From assembly GCF_900314615.1 (NCBI RefSeq), contig NZ_OMWA01000001.1:1-64000 (forward strand): a stretch of DNA of 64,000 nucleotides, read 5' to 3'. How positions within the stretch are numbered: the first letter of the stretch is position 1; each line of letters begins with the position of its first letter. Below the pieces are notes generated by a model that saw only the letters and a list, made by a program, of their open reading frames with translations, did no database searches and was not told where the DNA came from. Below are positions 57,712 to 64,000 of the stretch, one piece after another. The stretch comes from an uncultured Methanobrevibacter sp. (GTDB taxonomy: Archaea; Methanobacteriota; Methanobacteria; Methanobacteriales; Methanobacteriaceae). Position numbers and translations under genes: made by a program.

Positions 57712-58011
57712 TTTTTAATTAATTCTCCTGCTGTTGTGTATTTTACTCTTCCAAAAGACCACACTCAATGGTCAATATATGACTTAGGTGGTTTTGGAAT
57801 GAGTTTAATGCTGGCAGCAACTGATTTAGGTGTAGATTCAATCCCTGCATATGAACTTGTAAAATATCCATATATTTTAAGGGATAATCTCCCAATTCCT
57901 GAAGATGAAGATATTATTATGGGTATTGCTTTAGGATATGAGTCTGACGAACACATCAACACCTACGAATCCCCTAGATTGGATTTAGATGAAATTTTAA
58001 AAATAAATTAA
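57712..58011 (+). pseudogene. Nitroreductase C-terminal remnant
   Basis: The frame after the TGA at 57709 reads FLINSPAVVYFTLPKDHTQW and then DLGGFGMSLMLAATDLGVDS, SIPAYELVKYPYILR and GIALGYESDEHINTY. This is the C-terminal half of an FMN-dependent nitroreductase. The N-terminal half with the first FMN-binding residues is absent upstream, where the DGC gene ends directly. A GTG at 57736 could start a 91-residue product, but it has no ribosome binding site. Truncation by deletion is the simplest reading. Confidence 0.82.
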
Positions 58012-58159
58012 ATACTTTTTTTCTTTCTTTTCTTTTTTTTAGTTCAATATTTATACTTTTTTTGAACATATATTTTATTACGATTTAATAATTGGCAGAG
58101 TAATTTTTCATAATTTTGAACAGTTACTTAAATTGTAATTGCCAGTTGGGAGTAAAAAA

Positions 58160-58891
58160 ATGAAGCGTAAACTTTTGATAACCTTTTTAATGGTGATATT
58201 GGCATTCTGTTTTTTAACTGCCGGTTTCAGTCAGAATTCTGATGAAAATTTAAAGTTTTCAAATGATTCATCTGATTTTGTGGTGGTTAATGATGTTGTA
58301 CCTGATGTTATTATTGAAATAAGATATTACTCAACTTATAATTTCGTCGGTGACCGTATCGATGGATATGAACAGCCTACTGCACTTTTAACCAAAGAGG
58401 CTGCAGATGCTCTTAAGCAGGTCAGTGATGAGCTGAAATCTAAAGGCTATCGCTTAAAAATATATGATGCATACCGCCCGCAAATGGCCGTCAATCATTT
58501 TGAAAAATGGGCTAAAGACACTGGGGATGTTCGCATGAAAGATTATTTCTATCCTGAACTTGATAAGTCAGTATTGTTTGATCAGGGATATATCTTAAAT
58601 CATTCAGGACACAGCAGAGGAAGTACTGTTGATTTAACTCTCTTTGATGAAAAGACAGGAAAGGAACTTGATATGGGAGGCACTTTTGATTATTTCGGTC
58701 AGCGCAGTCATCCTGATTACAAGAATATCACTGATGAGCAGTATAATAATCGTATGATACTTCGTCAGGCAATGATGAATCATGGTTTTGAACCTTTAGA
58801 TGAGGAATGGTGGCATTTTACACTTAAAAACGAACCTTATCCGGATACATATTTCACTTTTCCGGTTAGCGAAGATTCTGTTTCAAGATAG
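58160..58891 (+). CDS. Exported VanX-like D-Ala-D-Ala dipeptidase (M15D)
   Basis: A 243-residue zinc peptidase. An N-terminal signal or anchor segment (LITFLMVILAFCFLTAGFS) places it outside the cell. The active site is recognisable: zinc ligands in HSGHSRGSTVDLTLFD (His and Asp seven apart) and the catalytic glutamate plus third ligand in EEWWHFTL. KIYDAYRPQMAVNHFEKWA is family-typical. ATG 58160 follows TTGGGAGTA. VanX enzymes split D-Ala-D-Ala, which pseudomurein is not known to contain, so bacterial cell-wall fragments or another dipeptide may be its substrate. It is a single gene with its own terminator. Confidence 0.9.
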   Translation: MKRKLLITFLMVILAFCFLTAGFSQNSDENLKFSNDSSDFVVVNDVVPDVIIEIRYYSTYNFVGDRIDGYEQPTALLTKEAADALKQVSDELKSKGYRLKIYDAYRPQMAVNHFEKWAKDTGDVRMKDYFYPELDKSVLFDQGYILNHSGHSRGSTVDLTLFDEKTGKELDMGGTFDYFGQRSHPDYKNITDEQYNNRMILRQAMMNHGFEPLDEEWWHFTLKNEPYPDTYFTFPVSEDSVSR

Positions 58892-58895
58892 ATTA

Positions 58896-58929
58896 TAACC
58901 TCTTCAATGAGGTTAATTATTTTTTTTTA
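58896..58929 (+). terminator. Terminator after the VanX-like gene
   Basis: TAACCTC (58896-58902) pairs with GAGGTTA (58909-58915) over a six-base loop and is followed by a run of nine T, five bases after the stop codon. Confidence 0.75.
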
Positions 58930-59053
58930 ACCTTTTTTTACATAATTTCTATATTTTCCCAAAACTTTTCCATTGTTTTTGAATTATCATTATCTTTATA
59001 AATAGATTTGAACATATATTATTATATTATAATTAATATATTATGGTGTTTAA

Positions 59054-60595
59054 ATGAGTGAGGATATTAAAAAAACCATTAGTGAATTGCATATTTATGA
59101 AAAGAAACTTTTAAAAGAATTAGGAGATAATCCGGGCATTACTCCACAGCGCATTGCTTTAAATACTGATATGGACATCAAATCAGTCATGAGTGCGGCA
59201 GGTTCTCTTGCATCCAAGGACATTATAGAAATGCGCAAGGATGTTGAAAAAATTTATTCCCTGACAAAAGACGGGGAAAAATATGCTAAACAGGGTCTTC
59301 CTGAACGTAAAATATTAAACGCTCTTGCTGTTAAAAAACAAATCGCAATGAAAGATTTGGCTGATGAAGCAGGCATTGATAAAAAAGAAACAGGAATTGC
59401 TCTTGGATGGCTTCGCCAGAAAAACTGGGCTCAGATTGACAAAGGAGTACTCAACATTACCGATATAGGTAAGGAATTTGCAGACAAAGCAAGTGTTGAT
59501 GAAGAGGTACTGGAGTACCTTAAGGCAAATGCTGATGGAGTTAAACTTTTTGCTGATGATTTAAAAGAAGGTTTTAAAAAATTAACCGGTAGGAAAAATA
59601 TATTAAATATTAAAAAAGAGACCTCACACTCTTTTAAACTCCTTCCTAAAGGTGAAGCTATTTTAAAAGAAGGCTTTACAATCAAAGAACAGGCTACTCA
59701 ATTAACACACCAGCAGTTAAAAGAAGGTGAATGGAAAAGCCTGGAATACCGTCCTTATGATATCAATGCTGAAGCTCCTGTTGTTTTTGCAGGTAAAAAA
59801 CACCCGTTAAGAGTAATCATTGATGAGATAAGAGATATCTTTTTGGATATGGGGTTTCTGGAAGACAACGGGGAATATGTTGAATCTGCATTCTGGAACT
59901 TTGATTCACTTTTCCAGCCACAGGACCATGCTGCCCGTGAGATGCAGGATACATTCTACCTTAAAAATCCTTTAACATGTGATTTGCCTGATGATGATCT
60001 GGTTAAATTAACAGCTGAAACTCATGAAACCGGTGCAGATACCGGTTCTATCGGATGGCAATATAAATGGAGTGAAGACATTGCACGCCAAAGCGTTTTA
60101 AGAACACACACTACTGGAATTTCCACAAAACACTTATTTGAACATGAACCTCCAATCAAAATGTTTTCCGTTGGAAGAGTATTCAGAAGAGAAACTTTCG
60201 ACTACAAACACTTGCCGGAATTCCATCAGGTTGAAGGACTTGTCTGCGGTGAAGGAATAAGCTATCAGAATCTTTTAGGTATCTTAAAAGAGTTCTATAA
60301 AAAATTAGGTTTCGAAGTAAGATTCAGACCTGCTTACTTCCCGTACACATATCTCTCCACTGAAAGTGAAATCTATCTTGAAGAAAAAGGAAGCTGGATT
60401 GAACTTGGTGGTGCTGGAATGTTTAGACCAGAAGTATTGAAACCTTTAGGTATCAACCAGCCTGCACTTGCTTTTGGTATGGGTATTGAAAGGCTTGCAA
60501 TGATAAGATACGATGTGGAAGACATCCGTATGCTTTACAAAAGTGATATCAAATGGCTTCGTGAACTGCCTGTATCAAGAGGAGTCGAATTATAA
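59054..60595 (+). CDS. pheS: Phenylalanyl-tRNA synthetase alpha subunit
   Basis: Catalytic subunit of the heterotetrameric class II PheRS. The 513-residue protein has an archaeal/eukaryotic N-terminal region of winged-helix repeats (about residues 1-200; for example NPGITPQRIALNTDMDIKSV). The class II core contains motif 2, VGRVFRRETFDYKHLPEFHQ, and motif 3, AFGMGIERLAMIRYDV. Its partner pheT is not in the window. A TATA-like run near 59018-59030 and GGTGTTTAA precede the ATG. Its stop overlaps the next start by one base. Confidence 0.95.
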   Translation: MSEDIKKTISELHIYEKKLLKELGDNPGITPQRIALNTDMDIKSVMSAAGSLASKDIIEMRKDVEKIYSLTKDGEKYAKQGLPERKILNALAVKKQIAMKDLADEAGIDKKETGIALGWLRQKNWAQIDKGVLNITDIGKEFADKASVDEEVLEYLKANADGVKLFADDLKEGFKKLTGRKNILNIKKETSHSFKLLPKGEAILKEGFTIKEQATQLTHQQLKEGEWKSLEYRPYDINAEAPVVFAGKKHPLRVIIDEIRDIFLDMGFLEDNGEYVESAFWNFDSLFQPQDHAAREMQDTFYLKNPLTCDLPDDDLVKLTAETHETGADTGSIGWQYKWSEDIARQSVLRTHTTGISTKHLFEHEPPIKMFSVGRVFRRETFDYKHLPEFHQVEGLVCGEGISYQNLLGILKEFYKKLGFEVRFRPAYFPYTYLSTESEIYLEEKGSWIELGGAGMFRPEVLKPLGINQPALAFGMGIERLAMIRYDVEDIRMLYKSDIKWLRELPVSRGVEL

Positions 60596-61368
60596 TGTCA
60601 ATCAAGCTGGTTTCTTGGAATGTTAACGGAATCAGGGCAGTTTCCAAAAAGGATGAATTTTGGGACTGGTTTGAAAATACTGACGCTGACATTATCAACT
60701 TTCAGGAAGTAAGAGCAACTCAGGATAAGATTCCTAAGAAATTGGCTGACGTTGAAGGATTTCATCAGCACTTCAATGAAGCTGAAAAGAAAGGATACAG
60801 CGGTGTTGGAACATACTCAAAAATTGAACCTTTAAGCGTAACTCGGGGTCTTGGAGTTGAAGAGCTTGACAGTGAAGGAAGAGTGCTGAAAATCGAGTAT
60901 CCTGACTTTATCCTATACAATATTTATTTCCCGAACAGTGGAATGAATGCCAAAAGACTTGATTTCAAAGTTGATTTCTGCAATGCACTTCTCAAACAGT
61001 TGGTAGAACTTAAAGAGGAAGGCAAAAACATTGTTATCACAGGAGACTATAACATCGCTCACAATCCGATTGATGTTTATAATCCTAAAAACTGTGAAGG
61101 AAAATCCGGGTATCTGCCTGAAGAACGTGCATGGCTGGATGAGCTGGAAGAGGCAGGTTTTGTAGACACCTTCAGAATCTTTGATGAAGGCGAAAACAAC
61201 TTTACATGGTGGAGCTATAGAACCCGTGCACGTGAAAGGAATGCCGGTTGGAGACTGGACTACTTTTATGTCAACGAAGAAATTAAGGATAATGTAAAAT
61301 CAGCTGAGATATTGGCTGATATCTATGGTTCTGACCACTGTCCTGTCACTTTAGAACTTGAATTTTAA
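60595..61368 (+). CDS. xth: ExoIII-type AP/uracil-DNA endonuclease
   Basis: A 257-residue DNA-repair nuclease of the exonuclease III family. Motifs are LVSWNVNGIRAVSK, the metal glutamate in NFQEVRATQDKIP, VITGDYNIAHNPIDVYNPK and the catalytic SDHCPVTLEL. The Methanothermobacter homologue of the same length (Mth212) also cuts DNA at uracil, and this protein may do so too. The ATG overlaps the pheS stop by one base (TAATG), so it is co-translated with pheS. Confidence 0.92.
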   Translation: MSIKLVSWNVNGIRAVSKKDEFWDWFENTDADIINFQEVRATQDKIPKKLADVEGFHQHFNEAEKKGYSGVGTYSKIEPLSVTRGLGVEELDSEGRVLKIEYPDFILYNIYFPNSGMNAKRLDFKVDFCNALLKQLVELKEEGKNIVITGDYNIAHNPIDVYNPKNCEGKSGYLPEERAWLDELEEAGFVDTFRIFDEGENNFTWWSYRTRARERNAGWRLDYFYVNEEIKDNVKSAEILADIYGSDHCPVTLELEF

Positions 61369-61390
61369 AAAAATAGTTGATTTTTGGTGA

Positions 61391-62083
61391 TTATAATATT
61401 GTATTAACGTCACCAATATCTTCAATAATTGTAATATCTAATTTTTCCTGTTTGATGTATTCCCGGTCTTCTTCTGTTACATCAGAATTTACAAGAATTG
61501 CACTTAATCCTGCATTGACCGCTCCAAGAGCATCTGCCTTGAATTTATTTCCAATCATTACTGATTTTTCAGGATTTCCATTCATTTTTCTAAGGGCAAC
61601 ATCAAAAATAAGTTTATTCGGCTTTTCCTGACCAACCTCTTCGGAAGTAATTACTTCATCAAAAAATGAGTAGATGTTGAGCCTTACAAGTTTTTCCCAT
61701 TGCTTTATGGTAATACCGTTTGAAATGACTGCAAGACGATAACCCTGACTTTTCAGATAAATCAATGTATTGATAGTTTCAGAAAATGGTCTTAAAAGCG
61801 CCATTTTAACATTGTGGTATGTGGTCATTCCAAGTGCAACAAGCATAGGATCTTCATGGCCCAGAACAACCTGGGTTAACATATTGAAATGCTTACCATA
61901 ATTTGATCCTTTTTCACGAATAATAGTTTTTAAAACTCCGTATGCTTCATCTTTATCAAGCGGCAGTCCATTATCAACCATCAAACCGATAGCTGCTTTT
62001 CTTGCAGTTTCAGCAAAATCTGTTGTGTCCAATAATGTTCCGTCTATATCAAAGAAAACCACACGGTCATCATCGTTCATCAT
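61391..62083 (-). CDS. HAD family hydrolase
   Basis: A 230-residue phosphatase-like protein. Motif I is VVFFDIDGTLLDTTD, motif II is LAVISNGITIKQWEKL, and motif III/IV is GQEKPNKLIFDVA then MIGNKFKADALGAVNAG. The asparagine where many HADs have Asp in motif IV (GNKFKAD) is normal for this archaeal subgroup. Its cap is helical. Substrate is unknown. It is convergent with xth and follows polB2 on the minus strand by 38 bases. Confidence 0.87.
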   Translation of the reverse strand: MMNDDDRVVFFDIDGTLLDTTDFAETARKAAIGLMVDNGLPLDKDEAYGVLKTIIREKGSNYGKHFNMLTQVVLGHEDPMLVALGMTTYHNVKMALLRPFSETINTLIYLKSQGYRLAVISNGITIKQWEKLVRLNIYSFFDEVITSEEVGQEKPNKLIFDVALRKMNGNPEKSVMIGNKFKADALGAVNAGLSAILVNSDVTEEDREYIKQEKLDITIIEDIGDVNTIL

Positions 62084-62121
62084 ATAAATCTAATTATAAT
62101 TTTAAAAATATTTAAATTTTT

Positions 62122-62805
62122 TTAGAAGAATGCATCCAGACTCTGCTGGACTTCTCCACGTGCCATATCTTCAAGGTCTCTTCTTGTGTATCCGAAGGCA
62201 TACATGATTCTCTCAACTGCAGGTATCAGCTGGTTGTTGATATAATAGTCCTTGTCATATGCATATCCTTCACTGTATTCATATGGTACGGCACGCTGGC
62301 TGATAGATCCTTTTCCTTTAACGATTATATACTGTATGATGGTTCCTCTTGTTACTTTAATGCCATGTTCCTCGATTTTCCTTGCAGCAACAACATGGGG
62401 TCCGACCTGTTTGTACTGGTCAAGAGGTTTGGTAATCTGGGTGTGAATAATCAGTTCCTTGTTTTCAACATCACCCTTTTTGATTCTTTTAAGGACTTTT
62501 TTTACAGCTTTAATGGCCTTGTCAGAATCCCCCTCTTTTAAAATTGCCATTAAAACTTCTTCCTGTGTTTTTTTAACAATAGGAGCCCAGTCTCTTCTAA
62601 CAAGCTCAAGACCTTTTGCTATAATCTCTCCGTCTTCGATAACTGCATATCTTTTTTTGCTTACGAAAAATCCTCTTCTGTAGAATCCTTCATATTCAAG
62701 TTCCATGCTTTCGGGAAGTGTTGAATTGAGATAAGTTAAAAACTTTTGAGCTTGGGCTTTAATTTCCGCTTCAAGAGCAATTTGTTCGGGGCTTTCACTG
62801 ACCAA
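62122..62805 (-). CDS. polB2: DNA polymerase B, C-terminal subunit (split polB2)
   Basis: A 227-residue protein that corresponds to the C-terminal part of a family B DNA polymerase. It begins in the palm and contains the conserved SKKRYAVIEDGEI motif (about residues 49-61), then the thumb region with VVAARKIEEHGIKVTRGTII, IVKGKGSISQRAVPYEY and DKDYYINNQLIPAVERIMYA. In Methanothermobacter the polymerase is likewise made from two genes, and the second product is about the same size. The catalytic N-terminal subunit must be encoded elsewhere. There is no sign that this is a broken gene. Confidence 0.9.
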   Translation of the reverse strand: MVSESPEQIALEAEIKAQAQKFLTYLNSTLPESMELEYEGFYRRGFFVSKKRYAVIEDGEIIAKGLELVRRDWAPIVKKTQEEVLMAILKEGDSDKAIKAVKKVLKRIKKGDVENKELIIHTQITKPLDQYKQVGPHVVAARKIEEHGIKVTRGTIIQYIIVKGKGSISQRAVPYEYSEGYAYDKDYYINNQLIPAVERIMYAFGYTRRDLEDMARGEVQQSLDAFF

Positions 62806-62859
62806 TTTTTACACCTGTTTAATAGTATATCGCTTGGTGTTAATATTCTTTTGTGAGGG

Positions 62860-62887
62860 CAATTTTACAGACTAATAACAATTTTAT
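62860..62887 (+). repeat. CAATTTTAC box pair with 19-base spacing
   Basis: CAATTTTAC at 62860 and CAATTTTAT at 62879 are 19 bases apart. The whole stretch CAATTTTACAGACTAATAACA is nearly identical to the hemB array at 53267. An inverted repeat, GGGCAAT (62857-62863) and ATTGCCC (62886-62892), frames the pair. It lies between polB2 (minus) and the gene at 62998 (plus), so either may be the target. Confidence 0.55.
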
Positions 62888-62997
62888 TGCCCTGAAATCA
62901 CTTAATTTAGGTTAAAAATACTCAATATTACTTCTCAAATGCTCTTGGACTTTTAATATATGTTATGTTGTATATAGTATGGTATGGAGTTGATAAC

Positions 62998-63345
62998 ATG
63001 AAAAAGGAAAGATTAATTTCGAGTTACGATGAGCTCAACGATACATTCGTTGGCAAAATCGACGGCAAAAACGGATATAGTGCAAACTACTGCATTTCCG
63101 AAGGTATTTTTTTGAATATGGACAAGAATAACATGCCAACTTCAGTTTTAGTTGATAAAGCATCTGAAGTATTCAATGTATCCAAAAAATGTCTGGAAAG
63201 TGCAAACGTTCAGATAGGCATAATATGTGACGGAGACTGCCTGTCATTCAAAATGTTCGTTGAAGATTCCAATATCTGCTCTTTAAGATGCAAAAACAGT
63301 TTCGGAATCCCAAATTTGAACTTTCTTGTAGATTGTAACATTTAG
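62998..63345 (+). CDS. Small cysteine-containing hypothetical protein
   Basis: A 115-residue protein I do not recognise. It has seven cysteines (for example SANYCISEG, IICDGDCLSF, NICSLRCKNSFG, VDCNI), spread rather than in a CxxC ferredoxin pattern. It has no signal peptide. ATG 62998 is preceded by GGAGTTGAT; the open frame from 62965 has no such site. A TATA-like TTTAATATATG lies near 62951. Function is unknown. Confidence 0.7.
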   Translation: MKKERLISSYDELNDTFVGKIDGKNGYSANYCISEGIFLNMDKNNMPTSVLVDKASEVFNVSKKCLESANVQIGIICDGDCLSFKMFVEDSNICSLRCKNSFGIPNLNFLVDCNI

Positions 63346-63418
63346 TTACATCTTCCTTATTTTTTTTTTAAATAACTTTTAAATAGGATTAACAATAATG
63401 ATTAATTAGAGTGATATC

Positions 63419-63730
63419 ATGGATAATGAAAAAATCAATATTGATTCTGCTGATGAAATTGTTATTGTTGTACCTGAAGAATCTATCAAGGATGGAGAAA
63501 TTGAAATAGATTTGGATGAGCTTGGAATTGATGTTGAATCATTAGGTGAAAACGTCAATATCGTAATTCAGGTTGAAGGCGAAGAAGACGGTGATCTGGT
63601 ATTGGATGACGGCACAGAGGTTGTAATATTCGATGAAGACGATGATGATGAAATCACCGAGCCGAATGAATGGTATTTTGATGATGACCCTTATGAAATT
63701 GTTTATTATGAATTCCCTGATTTTGATTAG
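63419..63730 (+). CDS. Highly acidic small hypothetical protein
   Basis: A 103-residue protein that is mostly Asp, Glu, Ile and Val (VVPEESIKDGEIEIDLDELG; VVIFDEDDDDEITEPNEWYF). The composition suggests a soluble, strongly negative strand-rich protein, possibly an ion- or protein-binding one. GTGAT precedes the ATG. The next gene follows eight bases later, so they are probably co-transcribed. I do not recognise the family. Confidence 0.7.
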   Translation: MDNEKINIDSADEIVIVVPEESIKDGEIEIDLDELGIDVESLGENVNIVIQVEGEEDGDLVLDDGTEVVIFDEDDDDEITEPNEWYFDDDPYEIVYYEFPDFD

Positions 63731-63738
63731 GTGGTAGT

Positions 63739-63975
63739 GTGGAAGAAATACCATATTATGTTTATGATGAAGATGAAAAATCCCACAAAATGTCTGAAAA
63801 TGGTGAAGCCTACATTGATGATGAAGATTTAAGGCAACTGCTTTTGGACTACCTTGGAGATAAGGTTTCAGAAGAGGAAATTCAAAAAATCCTAAAAGCG
63901 GCTTCTGATGAGAACCTTTCCGAAGAGGATTTTGATAAACTCCTTGATGAATTTATTTCATCTCACAAATCCTGA
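63739..63975 (+). CDS. Small acidic helical hypothetical protein
   Basis: A 78-residue acidic protein with GTG start, preceded by the overlapping AGGTGGTA site. It has a short N-terminal tyrosine-rich piece (MEEIPYYVYDEDEK) and two helical segments (DLRQLLLDYLGDKVSEEEIQ; LSEEDFDKLLDEFIS) that resemble EF-hand or UBA-like helices, but no calcium loop is present. It probably works with the acidic protein encoded just upstream. Function is unknown. Confidence 0.65.
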   Translation: MEEIPYYVYDEDEKSHKMSENGEAYIDDEDLRQLLLDYLGDKVSEEEIQKILKAASDENLSEEDFDKLLDEFISSHKS

Positions 63976-64000
63976 TTTTTACTATTTTTTGCTGAAAAAT

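Noticed and set aside
62122..62805. PolB fragment as pseudogene
   Set aside because: Split polB with a C-terminal subunit of this size is known in Methanobacteriales, and this gene has its own start signals and an intact frame.

Overview
The window reads as a stretch of a Methanobrevibacter-like chromosome (Archaea, Methanobacteriales). The assignment rests on several features. DNA is AT-rich. Ribosomal and RNA polymerase genes are archaeal (L13, S9, RpoN, RpoK, S2). Isoprenoids are made by an archaeal mevalonate route with isopentenyl phosphate kinase. Archaeal RNase J, DapL and a DUF2121-type methanogen protein are present. The C-terminal subunit of a split family B DNA polymerase (polB2), known from Methanothermobacter, is also here. 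TATA-like boxes lie about 25 bases upstream of several starts, and some genes look leaderless. I see no rRNA, tRNA, CRISPR array or insertion sequence.

Layout: 1-9.5 kb is a dense plus-strand housekeeping cluster. It runs L13, S9, RpoN, RpoK, enolase, ferredoxin, S2, MEMO1, then mevalonate kinase, IPK, type 2 IPP isomerase, RNase J and prenyl diphosphate synthase. From 9.6-16.4 kb lie an ADP-ribosylglycohydrolase, a TrmB regulator divergent from hybrid-cluster protein plus cupin, and a minus-strand PhzF/methyltransferase/GNAT/aldo-keto reductase operon. From 16.4-23.8 kb come GluRS, a membrane-anchored acidic protein, and DapL followed by three little-known genes. From 23.9-30.6 kb there is a five-gene minus-strand signalling operon: two paralogous soluble histidine kinases, a lone receiver, a receiver-glycosyltransferase membrane fusion and a membrane-anchored protein. 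From 30.7-35.9 kb are PurA, a secreted cyclophilin-like protein, a short UvrA-like ATPase and an Fe-S aldo-keto reductase.

The most novel region is 35.9-45.5 kb. Six near-identical copies of a palindromic box (ATATAACAATWGTTA) precede an FdhD-like gene, a LarE-like/ThiF-like pair, an FAD oxidoreductase plus MoaD/ThiS-like carrier, a glutamine amidotransferase plus glutamate-cysteine-ligase-like pair, and an orphan ABC solute-binding protein. I infer one regulon, probably for sulfur acquisition or thiol metabolism. The FAD oxidoreductase seems to start at a rare ATT codon.

From 45.5-64 kb are a DUF447 flavoprotein, fused ADP-forming acetyl-CoA synthetase, DUF2121 and MBL-fold proteins, chorismate synthase, a nucleotidyltransferase-like two-gene unit with its own palindrome, HemB plus a CitG-like protein, a TetR module with twin operators, a nitroreductase remnant, a secreted VanX-like dipeptidase, PheS, an ExoIII-type nuclease, a HAD hydrolase, PolB2 and three small unknown genes. 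A second shared signal, CAATTTTAC repeated every 19 bases, lies upstream of the ADP-ribosylglycohydrolase gene, hemB and the polB2/62998 interval.
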